A stretch of DNA of 64,000 nt from Notamacropus eugenii (taxonomy: Eukaryota > Chordata > Mammalia > Diprotodontia > Macropodidae): positions 2,879,501-2,943,500 of the forward strand of contig NC_092878.1 in assembly GCF_028372415.1 (NCBI RefSeq), read 5' to 3'. Shown here in pieces: positions 54,687 to 64,000 of the stretch. The translations under genes and the position numbers were made by a program. The notes beneath the pieces were generated by a model. The model saw only the letters and a program-made list of their open reading frames with translations. It was not told the origin of the DNA and ran no database searches. How positions within the stretch are numbered: the first letter of the stretch is position 1; the number at the start of each line of letters is the position of its first letter.

Positions 54687-55690
54687 CAGGAATTCTTTTT
54701 TTTTTGACTGACCAAAGTGATTTATCGATTGTTAGATTCTTTCAAGGGTACACATTTACCCATGGTGGATAGCGCAGAAGGAGAGATAACTTAGACTTGA
54801 GACCTGTAGAAGCTTTGTCCAGGTTGCTTGCTTCTGCAAACATTTGACTTGTGCAGCAGGACTCCAAGGAAACTTAAAAGGTACATAAAAAACTGGGGAG
54901 ACCTTCAGTATATTGTAGTCCAAATTCCTTTGTTTTTTCCTGCCTTGTTGGTCAACTGATCTGGAGAGTTGAATGGGAATGTTCCTAAAGTTTATGGCTT
55001 AAGGTTCCAGTCAGTCTTCATAGAGATCACTTGTTTTTGAGAGTTCCATTTCTATGAACATGATGTGTTTGACAAAGGCTTCATAATTGATGCAGCCACT
55101 GGAGTCTTCTTGACCTGCCAACAGGGCTTCCACCTCCTCTTCCTTTATCTTTTCACCCAGGGTAGCGAGCACATGGCAAAGTTCAGCACCCATGACCATG
55201 CCGTTGCCCTCTTTGTCAAAGACATGCAGCCCCTCAACGAAGTCTTCATAATTTCCCTGGTCCTTGTTGTTGGAAATGGCCTGCATCATGGGCAGGAACA
55301 GCTCAAACTCAATTTTTTTTGGCATTCATCTCTTCATTGCTGGGGTTTCCCAGAACTTTCTTGACTTCTGCATTGGAGCATGCAGGACATCACCAACTTG
55401 GCTTAATGTGATCTTATTTTTGCCAGTTCTGTCAAACAGGAGGAATGCCTCCTTGAAGTCAGCAATCTGGTCAGCACTGAAGGACATGATGGAGATGTTG
55501 AGAAGCTGGAGAAGTGAGCTGAGGGCTGCTCCTGTCCCTGAGTGGAGCAGGAATTCTTAACCGTGTGTGTGTGATGGGCCCCACTGGAAGTTTACTGAAA
55601 CTTGTGAATCCCTTCCCATGAAAATGTTTTTAAATACATAAAATAAAATATTTAGGCTTACTAAAATGTTGAAATACAGTTTTCTATTCA
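54687..55690. mobile_element. hAT non-autonomous element, family A copy 2, split by the MYL1 pseudogene
   Basis: The outer 11 bp (CAGGAATTCTT, 54687-54697) are duplicated by the pseudogene insertion. The element resumes at 55548 as CAGGAATTCTTAACC, then 'gatgggccccactgg' and 'gaaaatgtttttaaatacataaaataaaatattta', shared with 61200-61250. Confidence 0.7.
54698..55547 (-). pseudogene. MYL1: Processed pseudogene of skeletal myosin essential light chain MYL1 (MLC3F isoform)
   Basis: An intronless copy of MYL1 mRNA. The start at 55487 reads [20 protein letters not shown], the N-terminus of the short MLC3F isoform, not the alanine/proline-rich MLC1F. After VLHA about 16 nt are lost (the LGTNPT region). 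A one-base gain in an A-run at KKIEF shifts the frame again. From there to 55011 the reading is intact and matches MYL1 ([41 protein letters not shown]). The normal stop is lost and about 14 codons of 3'UTR are read. 3'UTR (54706-55010) with a GATAAA-type signal and poly(A) (T-run 54696-54705) follow. CAGGAATTCTT flanks it at 54687-54697 and 55548-55558. Dead copy; the parent gene is elsewhere. Confidence 0.94.
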
Positions 55691-55835
55691 TTCATTCGTT
55701 CTCTCTCTCTTTCTCTCTCTTTTTCCCCTTCCCCCCTTCCCATCCCTCCCTGCCTGTCTCCTCCTCTTTCTCCTTCCCTCTCTCTGTCTCTCTCCATCCT
55801 TTCTCTCCCTCTCCGTGTCTCCTTCTCCCTATGAA
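55691..55835 (+). repeat. Polypyrimidine (CT)n-rich tract
   Basis: A CTCTCTTT/CCCTTCC low-complexity tract. Confidence 0.93.
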
Positions 55836-55889
55836 TACCTTAGAGAGGTGTAAATGTTGAGGTTAACTTGAGAAGTTACTCATGTTTTT

Positions 55890-56121
55890 GTCATCATTGT
55901 TCAGTTGTATTCAGTCATATCTGACTCTTTGTGACCCTATTTAGAGTTTTCTTGGCAAAAATACTGGAGTGGTTTACCATTTTCTTCTCAAGGCAAACAG
56001 GATTAAGTGACTTGGCCAGGGTCACATAGTTGTAAGTGTCTGAGGTCAGATCTGAATTTATGAAGCTAAGTCTTCTTGACTCCAGGCCTGGCTCTCTATC
56101 CACTGTACCACCTAGCTGCCC
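55890..56121 (-). mobile_element. tRNA-derived marsupial SINE with RTE-type tail, full length
   Basis: Reversed: 'gttcagttgtattcagtcatatctgactctttgtgacc', 'ggagtggtttaccattttcttctc', 'ggccagggtcacatagtt', then the head 'ctctatccactgtaccacctagctgcc'. Confidence 0.88.
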
Positions 56122-56199
56122 GAGAAGTTACCTACCCAATGCTGAAAGTCTAAGAAGCCCCTGGATGATCCTAGAATTGTGCATATGGAACCGAGAAAT

Positions 56200-57045
56200 C
56201 TAGAAGAACCCATAGCTACGTTAGATACTTCTCCACAAGTCTCTCCCTTTCCCTAACTTCCTACTTCCATAGTATTTATCACACACAATCACACTAGTTC
56301 AGATTCTTATCTCTTCTTGTCTAGACTATTTTGCAGTCAATCTCCTCCAATTCAACCTTCATAGCACTGCTTACACAGTCTTCCTAATGTAGTTACGATG
56401 GTATACCACCTTTCAAAAATATGGTAGCTTCCTATTGCCTACTGAATAAAACACAAAGGTATGATTCTAGCCTTCAAGCCTACAGTTTAAGAATACTTTT
56501 TTTTTTGAGACTTAGATTCTCTGTCTTGCCCAACTAGAAGTGCAGTGGCCTCTCACAGGCTTGACTTCACTGCTGACTGGAACAGAAACTTTGACTTGCT
56601 GTGTTTTTGGGTTGGGCCAATTCTCCCCTCCTTAGCCTGGTGTCTCCCTTCTCCTGATGGATTCCCACGCTGGTACTGGACTTCGTGTCCTGATCAGCCT
56701 TAACCCTCCTGTAGCTCCCTCTAGTGACAGGGATTACAGGCATATGCTACCATGACCAGCTCATTTTTTCAGCATTATCTGTTACTACTTTTCATCATGT
56801 ATTATATGAATACAGGTGTATTCGTCCTTATCTTCTGACTTTATCTTGGCCTCTTTGTTCATGCTCTCCCTTTTGACTGGAATGGCTTTTCTTTCCCATT
56901 TATGTTTAAATCCCTGCCTTACTTCAAGGCCAAACTTAGGTGTTCCATTTTTCATGATGCATTCTCCCTTCCCAACTAGGTGAAAATCATTTTTCCTTCC
57001 TAAAATTTCTGCCACTACTTTGCCTTGATTTTTTTGTAACTATAC
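56200..57045 (+). mobile_element. L2 LINE 3' region split by a 7SL pseudogene
   Basis: 'tcaatctcctccaattcaaccttcatagcactgc', 'tagcttcctattgcctactgaataaaacaca' before the break. 'tgactggaatggcttttctttccca' and 'acttcaaggccaaacttaggtgttcca' follow it. The L2 is older than the insertion. Confidence 0.75.
56497..56760 (-). pseudogene. RN7SL: 7SL (SRP) RNA retropseudogene
   Basis: The minus strand starts GCTGGTCATGGTAGCATATG at 56760 (7SL: GCCGGGCGCGGTGGCGCGTG). It keeps the S domain that Alu lacks: GGCTGATCAGG, ACACCAGG, CTAAGGAGGGG.GAA..GGCCC and CAGTCAGCAGTGAAGTCAAG. The 3' Alu-domain strand follows (GCCTGTGAGAGGCCACTGCACT, TTGGGCAAGACAGAGA), ending in A10. It is about 30-40 nt shorter than 7SL, mostly in the 5' Alu domain. 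About a quarter of positions differ, so it is old and non-functional. No clear target duplication is seen. Confidence 0.82.
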
Positions 57046-58224
57046 ATAGCGCCAGGGTGGGGAAAGGCATCTTCTAACTCTCATTGGATAGCTACCCCAT
57101 GTTCAAGGTATTTCTTAAGGCAGAACCCCCTAAAACCATAGCTTATGAATACCTACCAGTGAGTTTACCTTTAATAGTCATCCAGGCAACACAATATGTT
57201 TTTAGCAAAGGCATTTGAAATACTCTACTTTGCCTTTTCCATTGATTGAGTTTCTTTATTTCTTGCAATACTATTACTATAGAAGCTAATTGGAAATTGT
57301 GATAAGCAGAATTCCTTGACTAGCAGGGAACAACAGTTGCTTTCCCTGCAATTGCTTCTAACATGAATAAACTGTTTCAGATACACTATACCCAAAATGC
57401 AAATTCTCCTGCACAGGTGACCTACACATTAATCAGATATGAATGACTGATTCATTGATTTTGGCAAACCTAAAGTTATTACCCTCAATTGATTTATGTG
57501 CCAATGGGGTTTGGAGCTCCATGTTTATTCTTGGACCCTCCCCTCTTTTTTTTTTGTTTAGCATATGTTTCCATGGTCACTCACAAGCACATGTGGTACT
57601 TACCACAGTGTCTGTAGAATGGCATCTCATTTTTTTCCTACAGACATATTTTTAAAGCTAAATGTACACTCCCTTTGGGATGCTGCAGCTGTTGTTCTAG
57701 AAGCTGTAATACCACAGTCTTTTTACTATAAGAAATATGAAGAGCAGTAGCCCAAGTGTCTATACTGTTTTCATTGAAAGGGCCAAATCTCTGGTATATG
57801 TGAGTATTACTGATGTCAATGAAACATTTGGCATGAATGTCTGAACCAAGAATATGGCCTCAAAGCTCATTCAAAAGGAGGAAGGAGATTCATAACCGTT
57901 AAAGACAAAAGATTCGGCAACAAATCCGAAGGGGAAGTCACATGGTACATGGTCAAATTAAGTAACAGTGCTTTTTTTTTGCAGCTGTGAAGTTAAAACC
58001 AGTTAGTTCCCCTCCCCCCATAGTAATAGGGTAGAATACAGACCACCCAAATCCATGTACAATGTCCAATTTTTAATTTGTTTTTGCCAAGGATTCACAA
58101 TCTTTTCTCACCAACCCTTTTGTTAGGCATGCTTATTTTTTTAAAGGAAAAAATAAATTCGTTGAAGTTTGAGTTTCATTTTGGAGACTGACTGAAAGAG
58201 TGAAATCATGTGATAGCAAAGCGA
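57046..58224. other. Repeat-poor, single-copy-like stretch
   Basis: About 1.2 kb without any repeat I recognise, the longest such island in the right third. Small frames (57443-57750) show no domain. Confidence 0.45.
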
Positions 58225-58415
58225 GGCAGAAGAGAAACACAGGATTCAGAACCGAAAGGAAACTTGGAGAACGACTGGTCCCTCATTTTAGAGATGGGAC
58301 ACTGAGATTCAGAGAAGCTAAGTTCTTTGGCCAGGGGGACACAGCAAGTAAGTAGCACAGCCTGATTCAAACCCAAGTCTTCTGACCCCAAATCCAGTGC
58401 TTTTATCATCGTATG
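58225..58415 (-). mobile_element. MIR/MAR1-type CORE-SINE
   Basis: 'ggaaacttggagaacgactggtccctcattttagagatggga', 'gattcaaacccaagtcttctgaccccaaatccagtgctttta'. Confidence 0.82.
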
Positions 58416-58429
58416 TCAGAAGAAGGAAG

Positions 58430-58690
58430 GAATAAATATTTATGTATTACCAACCATATAACAGGCACTTTGCTAAGTGCTTTTTCCAAATATTATCTCA
58501 TTTAATCTGATTAGAGCTGGAAAGGGACTTTTCAATACCGGTTAGTATAAACCTCTCTGAGCAGATTTTGAGGAATTGAGCTACAGAGAAGTTAAGTTAA
58601 CTTAGGGCTTATTCTGAGTTATACAGTAAATTAGTAATAGAACTCAGATTGCTTATGAGTGAGTGAGATAAATTGTTAAGTCTGGTCCTG
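58430..58690 (-). mobile_element. MIR-type pieces
   Basis: 58430-58505 is a 3' core piece ('aggcactttgctaagtgctttttccaaatattatctca'). 58510-58690 is a second decayed reversed copy ('gctacagagaagttaagttaactta'). Confidence 0.65.
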
Positions 58691-58918
58691 TGTTCTCAGT
58701 GGCTTTCCTCCCCCCCCTCATTTAGGCATGTTTGAGAAAATAGTTGTTAATGCCCTTTGAAAACTGCCAGTATTACTCCAACTTGGAAGTGTTCTGGATG
58801 GGTTTAGTGTCTTTGCTTGGTGGGATTTTTCTTAATAATGATGATGATGATGATGATGGCGAGTGGATTTTGGTGGTACCATATAGCGAGATATAAACTT
58901 AGCTCTGTTTATTTATAA
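58691..58918. other. Unassigned, with a (GAT)n repeat
   Basis: About eight GAT/ATG units at 58833-58858. Nothing else is seen. Confidence 0.5.
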
Positions 58919-58919
58919 T

Positions 58920-59125
58920 AATGACAGCTGGTCATAGGATCATAGATCTAGGCTTAGACAGGATTTCAGAGGCCATCATGTCAACACCCTTATTTTACAG
59001 ATGAGGAAAATGAGGCCCGGGGAGGGTAAGTGATTTTCCCAAGGTCATACTCTTCATTAATAACAGAGACAGAATGTGAGGCCAGACATTCTAACAACAG
59101 AGACCCCTAGCAGTTTCTAGCTGTA
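58920..59125 (-). mobile_element. MIR/MAR1-type CORE-SINE
   Basis: 'ataggatcatagatctaggcttaga', 'cccttattttacagatgaggaaaatgaggcccggggaggg', 'ttttcccaaggtcata'. Confidence 0.8.
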
Positions 59126-59690
59126 TCATGATGTTTACATAACACTTGAGTTTGCAGAGCACTTCACACACATATACATATACGCATACATAAAAATATA
59201 CACATACATACGCATATACATATACATACACACATATATCTTTGTCTCCACTGCATTCAGGATCCTAGAATCTGTTTGGACAGGAGGCCCCATTTTCCAC
59301 TGGATTTCCCTACTGAATAAACCTGAATTTACTATGTAACCTTATTGCAAGGCCCAAGGACATTTACTTAAAACAGAATGCGAGCTCTCTCCTGACTGTA
59401 AGACAGGGATCTTTTTTCACTATATCATGTCATTTGGATATTATTGTCGTATATGAATGAGTAAACTTTCTTTGACCTATGGGAAGCAGGGTTAAACAGG
59501 GGGTGTAAAGACTACCTGTCACAGACCCCAGGTTGGTTAAAAAAATTGAATTCTTTAAAATAAATGCTTTTCCCCCAAATGTTACCTCTACCTCCTTGAT
59601 AAGCTTAGCGAACCACAAACACTTAAAAAATTAAATTATAGGAAAATGTTTTTCCTTAACTTGTTTTCTACCTTATTTCTGTGTTTGAAG
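59126..59690. other. Mostly unassigned, with a CATA-rich microsatellite
   Basis: 59165-59240 is CATATACA-rich. A MIR-like phrase precedes it. The 62-codon minus frame at 59430-59618 has no domain. Confidence 0.45.
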
Positions 59691-59699
59691 CCTTTACTC

Positions 59700-59895
59700 G
59701 AGAAGGTCACAGAATATATGTCCAGAGCTAGAAAGGATCACAGTGCCTATACAGTCTAACCCCTTTCTTTTATAGATAAGGGAACTGTAGAATTTGTAGA
59801 AGGTTAAATGACTGACTTGTCCAAAGGCAAAGAGGTATTAAGTATCAGAGTTGGGATTTGAATCTGAGAGGCTCATGTTTCTTCCGCTGCCCTGA
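59700..59895 (-). mobile_element. MIR/MAR1-type CORE-SINE
   Basis: 'agagctagaaaggatcacagtgcctatacagtctaacccc', 'tatagataagggaactgtag', 'ttgggatttgaatctgagaggctc'. Confidence 0.77.
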
Positions 59896-60574
59896 GGTAG
59901 GAAACCATGAAATTACTTCTAAGAAGAGCTACATATGTAGGTTTTAGTAGATGAGAACCGTTCTGGAACCCAACTTCTGTGATCTCTAGAAAACATCTAG
60001 CAGAGTAGAAAGCTGTATTTTTCCTCCTGTTCCCATCACAGTTTGGTGACAGGGTAGCTGGTGTGGTAACGTGTTCCCCAACCTCTTTGCCAGCAACTAC
60101 TTTTCATTTACTGACTACATTTTATATTTTTGGTTCAACACAGTCACTGCTCCTATTTCCCTTTGCATATAAGGATAAAAATGACTTGATCCTGCTTTTA
60201 TGTTTCTGATTTATAAGGAGAAAGATTCAGAAATTATGGCTGGATAGCATTCTCTTTTGAGGTGAGCAGAGAGTCAGTTATCTTTAATACTGAAGCTAGG
60301 TAAAGTATTCCAAAGTTTTTCAAGGAATGCCAAGGAGACTTAACATCTTTTCTTTGATAAATTGGGTGTAGGTACCTACAAGATTTTAGATGCCAAAGTT
60401 ACTTTAAAACCCAAAGTGTTAGAGCTGAGGGAGACAGGATCATCATATAAACTGGCAGGCTTGTGACCTGGGGGAAGAATTCAGGGTGTTTGCTACTTTG
60501 ATATGGTTAAACTCAGAATTAAAATATTGTCGTGAAGTTTAGTATGAGAAAGTATCATATTGTAACTAGGTTTT
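59896..60574. other. Unassigned stretch
   Basis: Nothing recognisable over about 680 bp. Confidence 0.4.
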
Positions 60575-60760
60575 GTTTGTTTGACCACCACAAAAAGAGC
60601 TGCTATAAATATTTTTGTCCTTTTCTCATTTTTATGATCTCTTTGGCATACAGCCCTAGAAGTGGCATTGCTGGGTATGCACATTTTTTATAGCTTTTTG
60701 GGCATAGTTCTGAATTGTTCTCCACAATGGTTGGATCAGCTCACATAGAGTTGGGTTAAT
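60575..60760 (-). mobile_element. Marsupial L1 3' region fragment
   Basis: 'gaccaccacaaaaagagctgctataaatatttttgtcc', 'gaagtggcattgctgggta', 'gggcatagttctgaattgttctccacaatggttggatcagctcac'. Confidence 0.82.
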
Positions 60761-61140
60761 TCTTCTTAGGCACTATGCCTGCAGTATCAACTGGTATATT
60801 AGAATGGTGTAGGCTCATTGGGTACATGTTAGTTAAGTCTGAGTGGTGGGGGCATTACAGATCAGTATGAGGGAGGAGTGTTTGTTACTCATGCCTGTCT
60901 ATGTGAACCCCTGGGAACCTTGGGACTACGTCCATATCAGAAAAGACAGAGGCTAGCTCCCTTTATCCTAGAAATCTAGCAGGCAAGAAGTGAATAATGT
61001 ACCTGAGAGAGAGGAGAGTTCCTTTGTGGTAGGAATGAAAGAAATGGTTGGAGCTCCTGATGGAATTAATTGCATGGAAGAGCTTGGTTTTCTCCCAAGC
61101 ATGTTGATCTTACTTCTAGTGAGATTTTATCTCCTTCCTC
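60761..61140. other. Unassigned stretch
   Basis: A 74-codon plus frame at 60990-61214 runs into the hAT element. Nothing else is recognised. Confidence 0.4.
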
Positions 61141-61305
61141 CCTCTAAGACTTTTTTGTGTGTCATAGACTCCATTGGTTCTTTGGGAAAGCCTATAGACC
61201 CTTTCTCAAAATAGTGTTTTTAAATGCATAAGATAAAATATGTAGGGTTACAAAGGAAATTAATTATATTGAAATAGTTCTCAGACCACAGGTTAAGGAC
61301 CTCCT
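61141..61305. mobile_element. hAT non-autonomous element, family A copy 3
   Basis: 'cttttttgtgtgtcatagactccattggttctttgggaaagcctatagacccttt', 'gtttttaaatgcataagataaaatatgtagggttacaaagg', right end 'ccacaggttaaggacctc', whose reverse matches the left-end TTAACCT pattern of copies 1 and 2. Confidence 0.75.
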
Positions 61306-61675
61306 CTCTAAGATGAAGGGAAGGACCCTTTCCCTTCGTATAACTTATTAAAATGACACTATTCTTTTAACTCTGCAAATCTAGAAGTTTTAAATGTCCT
61401 TTTTAGATTCATATGTATTCTGTACTGAAACAGAGAAAAGTTTCATCACATCTTGGCTTGCTGTGTTTTAGATGAAAATCGTTGACCTTCACTTTCCATT
61501 AGATATGGTTCCTTATGCAATATCCTTTATTCATTCTTCTTTATATTCAAAGGCTAATTAGCATCAGAATGATTTTCTTTACTGAAGCAGGTACCCAAAA
61601 GAATTTTCACAACTTCTGTTCCAAAATTCCAACTAGTCTATTTTTATTTTTCTCTGAACACTTTGAACATATTTC
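61306..61675. other. Unassigned stretch
   Basis: Nothing recognisable. Confidence 0.4.
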
Positions 61676-61678
61676 TTA

Positions 61679-61927
61679 TTCAATCATTTTCAGTTGTGTC
61701 AGACTCTTCTTGACCCTATTTGGGGTTTTCTTGGCAAAGATACTGGAATGGCTTGCAATTTCCTTTTCTAGCTCAGTTTACAAATGAGGAAACTGAGGTA
61801 AAAAAGGTTGTGACTTTCCTAGAGTCACATAGCTAGTAAATGTCTAAGGCCAGATTGGAACTTGGGAAGATGAGTCTTATTGATTCCAGATCCAACCCTC
61901 TATCCACTGTACCACCCTAGCTGCCCC
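61679..61927 (-). mobile_element. tRNA-derived marsupial SINE with RTE-type tail, full length
   Basis: Reversed: 'ttcagttgtgtcagactcttcttgacccta', 'ggggttttcttggcaaagatactggaatggcttgcaatttcc', then 'gagtcacatagctagtaaatgtctaaggcc' and the head 'ctctatccactgtaccaccctagctgccc'. Confidence 0.9.
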
Positions 61928-62309
61928 TTGAACCTACTGTAACAACAGTTTTAATAACAGTTATAACTTAATTGAGACATTTAATCACTCTAAATCTTAC
62001 TTTGTTCATATAATAATTCTTCCAAAAATAAGAATTCTTTAGTGGTTTTTCTGTCTGATTTTGCATACTTTCCAGCTACGCACCACAATCCTCAGAAGTT
62101 TTTAGATCTTGTATTATCTGTCTGATTTAAGCTTGACTTTGCCCAACAGACTAACATAAAGCCACATTAATTTTGTTTCTTATATTTAAAAAGTTATGGT
62201 TTGGGGGATTGAAATAACTTAGCAAATGTGCTGAATAATTGAAAAACCTTAAATGCAATAGCATACATTATAATGAGCCTGCACTTATTAAAGACAATTA
62301 AAAGGCCAT
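61928..62309. other. AT-rich unassigned stretch
   Basis: Nothing recognisable. Confidence 0.4.
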
Positions 62310-62540
62310 TTAAAATGTGACGTGCTAGCAAAGAACCGTGGATTGGAAGTCAGATGATCAGGATTCCTTTGTGCATGGCCTCAGACTACAAGAGTAGTCC
62401 AACCCTCCTTTTTTAGATGAATAAACTAAGGCTTGGAGAGTGACTTATTCAAGGTCATATCAGCAGTATGTAGCACAGCTAAGATTTGTACCTAGGTCAT
62501 CTCACTCTAAATTCAGCATTGAACGATGAACTCTGTTCCC
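62310..62540 (-). mobile_element. MIR-type pieces
   Basis: 62330-62395 is a plus head ('gtggattggaagtcagatgatcagga'). 62396-62540 is reversed ('tttagatgaataaactaaggcttggagagtgacttattcaaggtcat'). Confidence 0.68.
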
Positions 62541-62614
62541 AAATCAAGCCCTAAATTTTGCCTGTTAGATCCATATGAATCTCAATTAATTTTATTTCTG
62601 AGATTTAAAAATAT

Positions 62615-62705
62615 AAAGTGAGGAAGACCTGAGTTCAAGGCCATTCTCTTCTGCATGCAGTGTAATCATGGGCAAATGACTTAATCTGTCAGTATCCCAG
62701 AGTTT
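62615..62705 (+). mobile_element. MIR-type SINE fragment
   Basis: 'gtgaggaagacctgagttcaaggcca' and 'gtaatcatgggcaaatgacttaatctgtcag'. Confidence 0.68.
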
Positions 62706-64000
62706 GAATACTGCTATAAGTGGTTTTCACATCAGAAAATTCTCAACAGTGATGGAATCACAGATACAGCCTTTGGTTAAAATCAAAAAGGAAAAGAGCA
62801 GGATATTTCTATTTGCTCTTAATATTCTATTTTGCAGTATTGAAGTACTTTGTAACCTCAATTACAGAATGTCAGCTTTCTCTGTACAAAATGATTCATA
62901 CTTAGGAAGGCTTTGAGATGATTAAATATGTATTATCTTGTTCATTATTGTATTCTTGGCTTTCCAGACACTTTATTTTGTTTAGGAAGAAGAAGGGAAT
63001 TCAAAAGGTTTGTGTTTAATGAGCCCTTATAAAATACTAATGATGTGCACTTATATTATTCACACAGGAGGTCTCTTGAGGTCCTCTGGGAACTGATCTG
63101 ATGTCATCATGTTTTGTGGTGAAAAGAAATTGCGTGGTAAGTAATAAGGGATTTGGAGGATATATAATTGAAATTTTATAATTAGAATTAATTTTGGTTC
63201 AAGATTGTAAGAAATTAATTTTTACTTGGATGAATATTTTTGTCTTAATAGCACATTATTAATAAGATATATTATATTAATTACTTTTTGGTACAGCCTA
63301 CTGGCAGGAAGAAATAGAATATCTCTCATTCCACTATAGAGATTATTGTTCAATGAGAAGTGGTGGCAAGCTGGTATGGGCAATTTTTTTTCAATGAGCT
63401 TAGACATCTAAGTTAATATTGCTTTTAGTTTTAATTTGTTTTTGACTGCAGAATTTTAGTGTTGAAAGTGACTTTAGGTGTCATATGGTCCACCGCCATT
63501 ACAGCGTAAGTCCCTTCAACAGCATCCTAAATGACTTCTTCCTGAACACTTGCAGTGAGAGAAAAGTTATTATTTAACATGCTGGACTGTTCTATGGTTG
63601 GACAACTTTAGTGATTAGCAGGTTTGTCCTGAGGTGGACCTAAAATATCCCTCCCTGGAACTTTCATCCACAGTCTTCATGTTGGAAAGTCTGGAAGACT
63701 TTCACACCCCTATTGTCTCTTGATTCCCAACCTAAGATTCTAGAGATTTTTCACAATCTTCATATTAAAAATGAATTAAAAATCATTAATTAATTTTCAT
63801 CATTGTTTGACATGAATGACAGTTAACTAAAGTGGATATGTTTTTAAATAAGACCTGACCACATTCCTTTTATTTTTTTTCTTCAAACAACTATCATCTA
63901 TGTGCTGTGATATTAATCAAAGACAAAGCTATGTGCATTCAGTGGAATAGGATGTATCTGGGGATAAGCCCAGCCTGTTCCTTGTGGATTGTTACAATGG
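62706..64000. other. AT-rich, repeat-poor stretch
   Basis: Only a weak MAR1-like piece at 63455-63515 ('agtgttgaaagtgactttaggtgtcatatggtcca') is visible in 1.3 kb. No gene is recognised. Confidence 0.42.

Noticed and set aside
55065-55560. Plus-strand frames of 98-99 codons
   Set aside because: They are antisense shadows of the MYL1 pseudogene.
56710-56730. CTCF-like site in the 7SL pseudogene
   Set aside because: CACTAGAGGGAGC fits the core only partly and derives from decayed 7SL sequence.
56497-56760. Alu-like element
   Set aside because: The central S domain of 7SL is present and no dimer structure exists, so a direct 7SL retrocopy fits better.

Overview
The window looks like intergenic or deep intronic DNA from a marsupial. 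Three things in the sequence point there: tRNA-headed SINEs with the marsupial RTE-type tail (full copies near 1411, 8366, 55890 and 61679), very many MIR/MAR1-type CORE-SINEs, and L1 3' ends and L1-derived ORF1 elements of the kind known from opossum and other marsupials. The species cannot be fixed from sequence alone. I see no prokaryotic features, rRNA, functional tRNA, CRISPR array, or recognisable endogenous retrovirus or LTR element. No complete functional protein gene is visible. Nearly all longer open frames are shadows of repeats or microsatellites.

Layout: 1-9.6 kb holds L2 LINE pieces, nested SINEs, an L1 3' end, and on the minus strand an 82-codon open frame followed by a polyadenylation-like signal (3.3-3.76 kb), a weak candidate for a host terminal exon. 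9.6-18.5 kb is mixed MIR, L2 and L1 debris, microsatellites and two CTCF-like sites. 18.6-21.1 kb is a long plus-strand L2 with reverse-transcriptase-derived sequence, interrupted by another repeat that itself carries a young poly(A) SINE. 24.5-27.3 kb is a complete 2.76-kb ORF1-only L1 derivative (HAL1 type) with target-site duplications. 28-33 kb holds MIR, L2, a hAT remnant, an unassigned marsupial repeat, and an L3/CR1 LINE split by a MIR. 33-36 kb is repeat-poor. 37-43.9 kb has L2, hAT and MIR copies, including a hAT MITE with a perfect 8-bp duplication. 45.2-46.2 kb is an old tandem duplication. 47.7-50.2 kb is a second HAL1. 52-57 kb holds hAT copies, a processed pseudogene of myosin light chain MYL1 (MLC3F isoform) and a 7SL RNA pseudogene inside an L2. 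57-64 kb is mostly single-copy with scattered MIR, SINE and hAT pieces.

The genes do not work together as a pathway. The window is best read as a layered record of retrotransposition. L2, L3 and MIR form the oldest layer. hAT elements and HAL1/L1 come next, and L1-type machinery also produced the MYL1 and 7SL copies. tRNA-RTE SINEs, one with a pure A30 tail, are the youngest layer.
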